Of a DNA stretch of 64,000 nucleotides, positions 25,207 through 30,341 are shown piece by piece. The notes below the pieces were generated by a model, which was not told where the DNA came from, did not search any database, and worked only from the letters and a program-made list of their open reading frames with translations. A program made the position numbers and the translations under genes. The stretch spans positions 1 to 64,000 of the forward strand of contig JAGBBE010000009.1 in the NCBI GenBank assembly GCA_017938645.1. Direction: 5' to 3'. Within the stretch, counting starts at the first letter, position 1, and every line of letters begins with the position of its first letter. Origin of the DNA: Clostridia bacterium (GTDB lineage: Bacteria; Bacillota_A; Clostridia; Christensenellales; Aristaeellaceae).

Positions 25207-25902
25207 TTAGAGGAAAATTTCCAGAGATTCCATAGCATTTCGTTTACTCTGCGTGGTGGAATGAGCATACAGCTGCAGTGTAAGCGAAATGTTGGCATGA
25301 CCGAGGATCTCTGAAACGGTTCTGATGTCGATGCCGGATTCTACTGCCCTGGTGGCAAAGGTATGTCTGAGGGCATGAACCCCCATCGTTTCAAAGCCAA
25401 GAGAGCGCAGTGTTCGGTGGAGGGTTCTGGTCAGGTTGCGGCCTTCATATGGAGTTCCAACCTCTGTTGTGAAGACCAGATCCAGGTCATGCCACTTGGA
25501 TCCGGCAGCTAATCGAGAGATAAGTTGCTGCTGACGCTGAACTGCAAGAACCTCTTTCAGCTTTGGTGGCAGAGGGATGGTTCTTCTTCCGGCCTTCGTC
25601 TTGGGGCTGCTTGTCTGCAAGGAAGTTCTGCGCGGATCGTTCTCATTGAAATTGCGATTACGACGAATCGTCTGGCTGATGTGGAATTCATTCTCATGAA
25701 TGTCCGACCATCTCAGTCCTGTCAGTTCTGCAAGCCGCAAGCCGGTTCCCAAGATGAAATACAAAGCTCTTCCAGAGGTGTTATCCGGCAGCGCTTCGAT
25801 AAAGGCTTTCTGCTCCTCCAAAGTGAAGATTCGGATTTCCTCTTGTTCCAGCTTGGGAAGAATGATTCGTGTCACAGGATTCTTGACAAGGATCCGTTGG
25901 TG
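25207..25902 (-). pseudogene. Tyrosine integrase, N-terminally truncated
   Basis: The catalytic domain is complete: GTGLRLAELTGLRW (Arg I), KTKAGRRTIPL (Lys), HALRHTFATR (HxxR), LGHANISLTLQLYAH (second His and Tyr nucleophile). Upstream of a GTG at 25875 the frame stays open for nine more codons (HQRILVKNP, typical integrase sequence) to a TAG at 25903-25905, after which the core-binding and arm-binding domains are missing. About 150-170 N-terminal residues are therefore lost. A 222-residue product from the GTG is conceivable, but no Shine-Dalgarno precedes it. It faces attL, as in other tRNA-inserted elements. Confidence 0.85.
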
Positions 25903-25910
25903 CTAAGACA

Positions 25911-26074
25911 ATGGAACTGGTTCACGAAAATATCTCCGTCAGTGATGTAGAAGAAACCGCACCAGAAGATATTCTGGAACTGGATGCAGAACTGATTGAT
26001 GATTTCATTGCAGGTAAATCAAAGATAAGGAACTCTTTGATAAGGCATACGGATACATTGAACAATACTATTAA
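25911..26074 (+). pseudogene. Small acidic protein with a frameshift
   Basis: An ATG at 25911 opens a frame with an acidic N-terminus (MELVHENISVSDVEE, then LELDAELIDDFIAGKSK). Near 26027 this frame degrades, while a one-base shift continues as ELFDKAYGYIEQYY and a TAA at 26072-26074. The second part looks like a genuine C-terminus, so a one-base deletion is likely. No family recognised, no convincing ribosome-binding site. It lies against the truncated end of the integrase, so it may be part of the same deletion junction. Confidence 0.4.
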
Positions 26075-26119
26075 GCCTCTTGTTTCATCAGCAATGTGCA
26101 AAACATGATTGAATGAAAA

Positions 26120-26156
26120 CAAGGCCCCTGCGATTCTCTATCGCGCAGGGGCCTTG
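26120..26156 (-). terminator. Terminator of the serine recombinase gene
   Basis: A perfect 13-bp stem (CAAGGCCCCTGCG with CGCAGGGGCCTTG) followed on the minus strand by TTTTCATT, starting 3 bases after the recombinase stop. Confidence 0.85.
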
Positions 26157-26158
26157 CT

Positions 26159-26752
26159 TTATCCTACCAGTTTCAGATACTTATAAACCGTTGGCCGGGA
26201 TAGGCCGCATATGCGGGTAAATTCACTCACGTTCATCTGGCCCGAGGCGAACGCCGGATAGTGCTTATAGAAAAGCGGTGGAATGTCATCCTTGGTTGTC
26301 TGCGGCCTTCCGATCCGCTTGCCCTTCTCCTTGGCGTTTTCCATGCCGGACTTCACCCTGGCCCTGATAATCGACAGTTCCAGTTCTGCGAAAACTGCCG
26401 ACATCTGGATAAACGCTTGGCTCATGGGATCTGTGTCGCCATTCCGGCAGTCGATAGTGATGCTGCCGAGGATTTGCAGCTTCATCCGCTTGCTCTTGAT
26501 GATGTTCACAATCTCACAGAGCTGTTGGGTGCTGCGGCTCAGTCGCGATACTTCGGTGCATATGAGGGTGCTTCCGGCTTCTGCAACCTCCAAGAGCAGA
26601 TCAAGATTCTGTTTCACCTTGGCGTCACCGTGTTCACGCTCCGTTATGATTTCTTCTGCACCTGCGGCCTTTAACTCCCTGACCTGTCTGTTCAGGTCTT
26701 GACCTTTTTCCTCTGCCAGACTGCATCTGGCATATCCGTAAACCTTGCTCAT
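26159..26752 (-). CDS. Serine recombinase (resolvase/invertase family)
   Basis: 197 residues, full length for small resolvases. The N-terminal catalytic domain starts VYGYARCSLAEEKGQDL with the nucleophile serine in YARCS, followed by CTEVSRLSRSTQQL and IIRARVKSGMENAKEKGKRIGRP; the C-terminal helix-turn-helix is NVSEFTRICGLSRPTVYKYLK. Such enzymes resolve multimers or invert DNA segments. No cognate pair of crossover sites is evident nearby. Shine-Dalgarno AGGAGG; first gene downstream of a hypothetical protein in a leftward set. Confidence 0.92.
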   Translation of the reverse strand: MSKVYGYARCSLAEEKGQDLNRQVRELKAAGAEEIITEREHGDAKVKQNLDLLLEVAEAGSTLICTEVSRLSRSTQQLCEIVNIIKSKRMKLQILGSITIDCRNGDTDPMSQAFIQMSAVFAELELSIIRARVKSGMENAKEKGKRIGRPQTTKDDIPPLFYKHYPAFASGQMNVSEFTRICGLSRPTVYKYLKLVG

Positions 26753-26822
26753 GATTTGCCTCCTGTAAGCAAAAGGGTGATTTTTTTCTTTTACGTATAC
26801 CGTTTACACTTTTTACGCTTTT

Positions 26823-27128
26823 TCAGCGGTTTTCAGGTGCTTGCGGACTGTCAGCGAAAGCATTTGTTTTTGTTTCCGCGATTTCTTCGGCAACAGACCG
26901 CACAACTTCCTGTGTGTGTGCCTCCTGCATTTCGCGGATGTGTGTCCGCATGCTGTACAGCGCCGCGCCAATCGTATCAAAGGCGGCTGCGGCAATCAGC
27001 TCCCCGGTGTCCATCATATGCTTGCCGATGCTGCTGGCGTCTTCTTCAAACAGGGTGACAGCCCCTTCGACGATCAGCCGCAAGTCGGTGATGCTGTTGC
27101 CGGTATTCCAGAGATAACTTCCCTTCAT
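26823..27128 (-). CDS. Hypothetical helical protein of the element
   Basis: About 101 residues, not recognised. The ATG at 27128 has GGAGGG seven bases upstream; an ATG fifteen bases earlier overlaps that site. Mostly helical, with alanine-rich centre (LIAAAAFDTIGAALYSMRTHI) and a charged C-terminal half. It directly follows ardC (27 bases), so it is likely co-transcribed with it. Confidence 0.65.
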   Translation of the reverse strand: MKGSYLWNTGNSITDLRLIVEGAVTLFEEDASSIGKHMMDTGELIAAAAFDTIGAALYSMRTHIREMQEAHTQEVVRSVAEEIAETKTNAFADSPQAPENR

Positions 27129-27155
27129 CGCATTTCCCTCCATATGGGGAGGCGG

Positions 27156-27989
27156 TTAAACCGCCGTTCCCAGGATCAGATTCATAGCCTTTTCGGCTTT
27201 CCCTGCGGCGCTGACAATGAAGCGCTTGTCATCCTTCAGCACTTGCAGCCAGTTCTGGATATAGGCCGCATTATTGCGGAGGCTGTGAGAAGTTTCAAGG
27301 CCCACATGATTGACCAGTGTTGCCGCGCCGATCTCTGCGACCAGCTCTTCCTTGCTGTAATCCTCTGTGCCGAAGAAAGCGGCGCGGTTCAGACGGTTCA
27401 GACGCTTGGCGTGGCCGGTGCTGTGGGTCAGCTCATGGAAGACTGTGCTGTAATATTCGGCGGTGGAGACGAATTGCTTGCGGATCGGGAGGACAACTTC
27501 ATCAGTTGCCGGACGGTAGAAGGCCCTGTCGCCTTCGCTGTGGGAGAGCTTGACGCCTTCACGGGAGAGGTAATTATATATGATTTCCTGGGCCGCTTCC
27601 AGGGTTTCAGCGCCGTCAGGGAAGGCGGTTTCGGTGGTGTGCTTTGCGGTGACGCCTTCGCATTGGTCGATGTGGAACACGTTGTAATATCGCAGAAAGG
27701 GGATTTCCTTCTTTTCGCCGGTTTCTTCGTCTTCCTGTTCGATCCACTTCCAGAAGACAACCATGCTTGCCTTTTCGCCCTTCTTCACCTTGCCGCCTGC
27801 CTCCTGGCACTGCTTGAAGGTGATATATTCGCCGGGGCGGCCCAAGAGCATCTGATTCAGGAGGCTGTAAGCCTTGCCGGTTGCGTGGCTGATGGCCTTG
27901 CCGCAGGAAATCCAGGGCTTTTCCCACGGGATGACGCCGTTTTCCATCTGGTCGATAATGCGGGCGGTGACTTCTGCGTAAATATCCAT
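27156..27989 (-). CDS. ardC: ArdC-type antirestriction protein
   Basis: 277 residues with the two ArdC modules: an N-terminal single-strand-DNA-binding domain (YAEVTARIIDQMENGVIPWE, KPWISCGKAISHATGKAYS) and a C-terminal zincin-like metallopeptidase domain with FHELTHSTGH (about residue 187) and EELVAEIGAATL. ArdC proteins protect incoming mobile DNA from host restriction. Start follows AAAGGAG. The upstream leader (28013-28110) carries three repeated stem-loop motifs, so its expression may be controlled at RNA level. Confidence 0.9.
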   Translation of the reverse strand: MDIYAEVTARIIDQMENGVIPWEKPWISCGKAISHATGKAYSLLNQMLLGRPGEYITFKQCQEAGGKVKKGEKASMVVFWKWIEQEDEETGEKKEIPFLRYYNVFHIDQCEGVTAKHTTETAFPDGAETLEAAQEIIYNYLSREGVKLSHSEGDRAFYRPATDEVVLPIRKQFVSTAEYYSTVFHELTHSTGHAKRLNRLNRAAFFGTEDYSKEELVAEIGAATLVNHVGLETSHSLRNNAAYIQNWLQVLKDDKRFIVSAAGKAEKAMNLILGTAV

Positions 27990-28012
27990 AATTCTTTGCT
28001 CCTTTGCTTGCG

Positions 28013-28110
28013 GGGGAGCAAGGAAGTGTGGTAGAATATCCTTGCTCCCCGGTTTCTGTGGTAAGTTACTGTCGGGGCATTCGCCGGAATGCTGTGGTAG
28101 GTGTTCCGGC
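28013..28110 (-). promoter_or_regulatory. Three leader stem-loops sharing a TACCACA loop
   Basis: Between the coiled-coil gene and ardC the minus strand has a 12-bp stem (28050-28039 with 28024-28013) and a 7-bp stem (28110-28104 with 28089-28083). Each closes a 14-base loop containing CTACCACA; a third copy (TTACCACA, 28064-28057) lies between them in a weaker 5-bp stem that competes for the CCCC of the first. Arrangement suggests a protein- or RNA-binding leader; no known riboswitch class recognised. Confidence 0.5.
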
Positions 28111-28112
28111 TT

Positions 28113-28397
28113 TTAGTTTGCCAGGGCGATGGAGAAGCGGCGCGTGGTGGTAGTCTTGCCGTACTCTTGCCAGATTTCGGGAAGGTCTTTGCGGAGCGCC
28201 GTGGTGTCGATCCGGGTAGAAGTGACGGGCTTCCAGGTGACTTTGTACTGTCCTGCGGTCAGGGTGTCCGCGTCGGCTTCGGTCATGTGGGCTTTGATTG
28301 CCTCCTGTATGGCTTCGATTTCGGCGTTCAGGTCTTCGGCCATCTTGCGCAGTTCGGACAGTTCGTTCAGCTTGCTGATGATTTCGTTGGTTGCCAT
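28113..28397 (-). CDS. Small coiled-coil protein of phage/element type
   Basis: 94 residues. An N-terminal heptad-like helix (IISKLNELSELRKMAEDLNAE) is followed by a compact domain ending in TTALRKDLPEIWQEYGK and TTTRRFSIALAN. Proteins of this layout are common in phages and integrative elements of Bacillota but I cannot give a function. Strong start signal (AAGGAGG, 9 bases) and a consensus promoter with operator just upstream; first gene of the leftward element operon leading to ardC. Confidence 0.75.
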   Translation of the reverse strand: MATNEIISKLNELSELRKMAEDLNAEIEAIQEAIKAHMTEADADTLTAGQYKVTWKPVTSTRIDTTALRKDLPEIWQEYGKTTTTRRFSIALAN

Positions 28398-28449
28398 GGT
28401 GTTTGCCTCCTTTTGTTTGGGAGCTTGTCAGCTCCTCTTTACATTACCT

Positions 28450-28478
28450 ATTATACTACGAAATTCGTAGTCTGTCAA
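28450..28478 (-). promoter_or_regulatory. Consensus promoter with a palindromic operator filling the spacer
   Basis: Minus-strand TTGACA (28478-28473), exactly 17 bases, TATAAT (28455-28450): a perfect sigma-70/sigma-A promoter for the 28113-28397 operon. The spacer is occupied by the palindrome CTACGAAATTCGTAG (28456-28470; 17 bp with flanks), which a repressor would cover together with both hexamers. Confidence 0.85.
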
Positions 28479-28485
28479 TACCAAA

Positions 28486-28504
28486 TTCGTAGAATCACTA
28501 CGAA
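28486..28504. promoter_or_regulatory. Second operator: inverted half-sites
   Basis: TTCGTAG (28486-28492) and CTACGAA (28498-28504), the same half-sites as in the promoter spacer but in opposite order. TTCGTAG recurs exactly 22 bases after the copy at 28464. Partial copies TTCGTA (28526) and TTCGTG (28548), again 22 apart, overlap the XRE promoter. Confidence 0.6.
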
Positions 28505-28531
28505 AATTTGAATTATTTTTCTGCGTTCGTA

Positions 28532-28560
28532 TTGAAATAGTCCGCATTTCGTGTTACAAT
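28532..28560 (+). promoter_or_regulatory. Promoter of the XRE repressor gene
   Basis: TTGAAA, 17-base spacer, TACAAT, ending 23 bases before the ATG; diverges from the consensus promoter at 28450-28478. Confidence 0.75.
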
Positions 28561-28583
28561 CTCCAGGAGAGAGGTGACGAAAC

Positions 28584-28793
28584 ATGATTAAGTTTAAGGT
28601 TAAAGTGATGCTTGCAATCAATGAAATGACGCAAAAAGAACTTGCGGAAAAGACCGGAATCCGTCCCCCGACCGTCTCTGCAATTTGCACGGGTGCTGTT
28701 AAGCATTTGCCTGTTGAGGCCCTGAACAAGATTTGCGCTGTGTTGAATTGTCAGCCTGCCGATCTGATGGAATACATCCCCGACGAAGAATAA
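28584..28793 (+). CDS. XRE/Cro-CI-type repressor
   Basis: 69 residues, a single helix-turn-helix domain (MTQKELAEKTGIRPPTVSAI is the recognition region, then LPVEALNKICAVLNCQPADL), typical of the small Cro/CI-like family. Start ATG follows GGAGAGAGGTG. It is the only plus-strand regulator in the element and faces the divergent promoter carrying palindromic operators, so it most likely represses the ardC operon and itself. That regulatory role is inference from layout. Confidence 0.88.
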   Translation: MIKFKVKVMLAINEMTQKELAEKTGIRPPTVSAICTGAVKHLPVEALNKICAVLNCQPADLMEYIPDEE

Positions 28794-28811
28794 GGCATTT
28801 AAGCATAAACG

Positions 28812-28851
28812 AAAAAAGCGGCACGGCTTCGGATTGCTTCGTAACCGTGCC
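28812..28851 (-). terminator. Terminator of the small-gene transcript
   Basis: GGCACGG / CCGTGCC stem with an 18-base loop, followed on the minus strand by GCTTTTTT. It lies between the convergent XRE gene and the small genes to the right. Confidence 0.7.
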
Positions 28852-28974
28852 AGGGATCGCCTGGGCCGCAGGGTATACCGGGCTGGGATTCAGGAAAAAA
28901 TATTTTCCGCACTTCCATACCGCCCCTGCCTGGTCTGAATCCCTGCCAAGTCGTTTTTCGATTTCAAAAGACGG

Positions 28975-29079
28975 TCATTTGAACAGGTTCCGCAAGCTCT
29001 TTGCGAAATCGTCAAAGACCGCTTTTGCCTTTCTTGCGGATTCTTTGTCCACTTCGACCTTTATTTTCCTGCTTGCCAT
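28975..29079 (-). CDS. Very small basic helical protein (34 aa), uncertain
   Basis: Reads MASRKIKVEVDKESARKA... and ends SLRNLFK; an amphipathic helix pattern that looks protein-like. An AGGAG touches the ATG directly, which is too close for good initiation, so the call is weak. It follows the 59-residue gene by 15 bases on the same strand. Confidence 0.35.
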   Translation of the reverse strand: MASRKIKVEVDKESARKAKAVFDDFAKSLRNLFK

Positions 29080-29094
29080 CTCCTGTTGAACTGC

Positions 29095-29274
29095 CTATTG
29101 GACGATACCGGGAACCTCTTCCCGCACTTCCTGGGCTTCTTCTTTCGCGATGGCGTCAGCATAATCGCAGAAATCCTCGATGTGCTGATTATGATAGGGA
29201 TTGTCGCTGGTCATTGCGCCCTTCATGCGCATGGCATGGCGCTTGACGGCAGCATTACATTTATTGACGTTCAT
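29095..29274 (-). CDS. Small hypothetical protein (59 aa)
   Basis: Start set at ATG 29274, about 13 bases after AGGAG; a GTG at 29286 is in frame but too close to that site. Sequence starts MNVNKCNAAVKRHAMRMK and has an acidic second half (HIEDFCDYADAIAKEEAQE). Not recognised. It follows the ribbon-helix-helix gene almost directly, so the two probably form one transcript. Confidence 0.5.
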   Translation of the reverse strand: MNVNKCNAAVKRHAMRMKGAMTSDNPYHNQHIEDFCDYADAIAKEEAQEVREEVPGIVQ

Positions 29275-29290
29275 GAGTGTGTTCACGCTC

Positions 29291-29410
29291 CTATAGATAT
29301 TTCTTAATGAGTTTGCGGATGATTTGCGAAATAGTCAAATCATCCTTTGCGGCAATGGCCGCAAGCTGCTGTTTATCTTCGGATGGAATTCGGATGCCAA
29401 CGCTGGACAT
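29291..29410 (-). CDS. Ribbon-helix-helix (CopG/Arc-type) mini-protein, 39 aa
   Basis: Reads MSSVGIRIPSEDKQQLAAIA then ISQIIRKLIKKYL: a beta strand followed by two helices, the ribbon-helix-helix fold of CopG/Arc DNA-binding proteins. Start ATG follows AAAGGAAGTGGAG. Such mini-proteins act as antitoxin-type repressors, copy-number regulators or mobilisation accessory proteins. No toxin is recognisable beside it. The two palindromes just upstream (29442-29509) are candidate binding sites. Confidence 0.7.
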   Translation of the reverse strand: MSSVGIRIPSEDKQQLAAIAAKDDLTISQIIRKLIKKYL

Positions 29411-29441
29411 CTTGCTCCACTTCCTTTCTGCTATTGGTTAC

Positions 29442-29473
29442 GCTGCCGTCGCCCTTCAGGGCGACAAGGCAGC
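29442..29473. repeat. Bulged hairpin upstream of the mini-RHH gene
   Basis: Stem of 13 bp (GCTGCC + GTCGCCC with GGGCGAC + AA bulge + GGCAGC) around a TTCA loop. No T-run on either side. Could be an operator or a recombination remnant. Confidence 0.5.
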
Positions 29474-29481
29474 AGGGGCTT

Positions 29482-29509
29482 GATGGTTCATCGCGCGCGA
29501 TGAACCATC
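29482..29509. repeat. Perfect 28-bp palindrome
   Basis: Positions 29482-29509 equal their own reverse complement, with no loop (centre CGCG). It lies eight bases right of the bulged hairpin and about 20 bases before the start of the truncated WYL gene, so it may mark a deletion or insertion end or be a protein-binding site. Confidence 0.7.
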
Positions 29510-29529
29510 GCCCATCACAACAACAAGGC

Positions 29530-29844
29530 AAAGAAGAATTTGAAAAGGTGGACATGTCCGCTTATTCTAAATATACGTTCTCCATGTATGGCGGCAAGAT
29601 CCAGAATGTAACTATGCGTTTCCAGAATCGTATGATGGGTGTTGTGATGGACAGATTTGGCCGTGACGTCGTGACCACCGTCGTGGATAAGGAGCATTTC
29701 CAAATCACCGTCCCCGTCGCCGTCAGTGACCAATTCTATGGATGGATCTTTGGCCTGGGGAATTACGTTACGATTGTCGGCCCTGAACGTGTAAAAGAAG
29801 GTATGAAAAAAGCCTTGGAAAAGGTTACGAAACGATACGAGTAA
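29530..29844 (+). pseudogene. WYL-domain transcriptional regulator, C-terminal fragment
   Basis: About 104 residues matching only the C-terminal WCX part of WYL-domain regulators: KYTFSMYGGKIQNVTMRFQN, then VVMDRFGRDV, HFQITVPVAVSDQFYGWI, FGLGNYVTIVGPERV, ending KVTKRYE. The N-terminal helix-turn-helix and the WYL core are missing and no start signal is present. It abuts the 28-bp palindrome, suggesting a deletion there. WYL regulators commonly control defence or repair genes on mobile elements. Confidence 0.7.
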
Positions 29845-29900
29845 AAGGAATAAACAGGGCTTTCGTTTACATCCGTTCGATCTTGATTTTAGGCTTTGAA

Positions 29901-29922
29901 ATTTGACCCCAATTTTGACCCC
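29901..29922 (+). repeat. Right arm-type repeats
   Basis: ATTTGACCCC and TTTTGACCCC separated by AA, same orientation and spacing as at 25170-25191, about 130 bases inside attR. The remaining DNA up to attR (29923-30053) has no gene but holds two imperfect hairpins, one closing GACGAA/TTCGTC and one GACCC/GGGTC. Confidence 0.55.
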
Positions 29923-30053
29923 TTTTGGTGTCACAAACGGTTTTGCGACACTGTCAATTGCGAATCAATGCCGGAGACGAATTTCATGGTATATAATGAA
30001 GGAAATCTTCGTCCCCCCACGACCCGGATGCCCCGCAGGGGCCTCCAGGGTCG

Positions 30054-30103
30054 ATTCGCATTGTAGAGGTCACCGGTTCGAATCCGGTATGCTCCACCAC
30101 AAA
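30054..30103 (+). repeat. attR: second copy of the 50-bp tRNA-Ala repeat
   Basis: Identical to 25029-25078. The 5' part of the tRNA is absent here, so it does not encode a tRNA. Confidence 0.95.
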
Positions 30104-30130
30104 GACTTGCAGAAATGCAAGTCTTTTTTC
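30101..30130 (+). terminator. tRNA-type terminator after attR
   Basis: AAAGACTTGCA / TGCAAGTCTTT stem with a GAAA tetraloop and T-run; same layout as the terminator after attL but a different sequence. Confidence 0.85.
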
Positions 30131-30198
30131 GTGTTTACGGGGGTTTTTTGCAGGATTGTGGTATAAAGGAAATCACTTTTGTAAACGATGTAAATGAA

Positions 30199-30220
30199 AT
30201 GACCACAATTTTGACCACAA
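30199..30220 (+). repeat. Arm-type repeat variant beyond attR
   Basis: ATGACCACAA and TTTTGACCACAA-like units in tandem, about 97 bases right of attR. They match the left-end arm repeats in order and spacing, with GACCAC replacing GACCCC. Part of the presumed second-element relic. Confidence 0.55.
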
Positions 30221-30221
30221 T

Positions 30222-30276
30222 TCAAAGAAATACATCCATCTTTTCCATTACACTTCGTTTTGTCATCAAATCAGAA
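30222..30276 (-). pseudogene. Relic of a second integrase C-terminus
   Basis: The minus strand reads SDLMTKRSVMEKMDVFL then TGA, aligning with the last residues of the element integrase (TQSKRNAMESLEIFL). It sits directly after the arm-type repeats, as the integrase stop does at the left end (25207). Nothing integrase-like continues beyond about 30276. Confidence 0.65.
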
Positions 30277-30301
30277 CCCACACACCAACATTTCTCCACA
30301 C

Positions 30302-30331
30302 AAAAAGCTGCACCCAACGTGCAGCTTTTTG
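30302..30331. terminator. Bidirectional terminator right of the tRNA-Ala locus
   Basis: AAAAAGCTGCAC / GTGCAGCTTTTT with CCAAC loop, T-runs on both strands; ends the GH92 transcript from the right. The bases just before it (CTCCACACAAA) resemble a tRNA end with one base lost. Confidence 0.9.
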
Positions 30332-30341
30332 CATTCTCGTA

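Larger units (their letters stand above)
25029..30103. mobile_element. Integrated element at tRNA-Ala(CGC), about 5 kb, decayed
   Basis: Bounded by the 50-bp att duplication. Contents in order: integrase (5' end missing), frameshifted small gene, serine recombinase, helical hypothetical, ArdC-type antirestriction protein, coiled-coil small protein, XRE repressor with divergent promoter/operator, three very small genes including a ribbon-helix-helix protein, and a truncated WYL regulator. There are no structural phage genes, relaxase or conjugation genes, so it is a remnant or a satellite-type integrative element. The broken integrase suggests it can no longer excise unaided. Confidence 0.9.

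Noticed and set aside
26841..28034. 397-codon plus-strand open frame opposite ardC
   Set aside because: Antisense to the ArdC protein with HELTH motif; no start signal.
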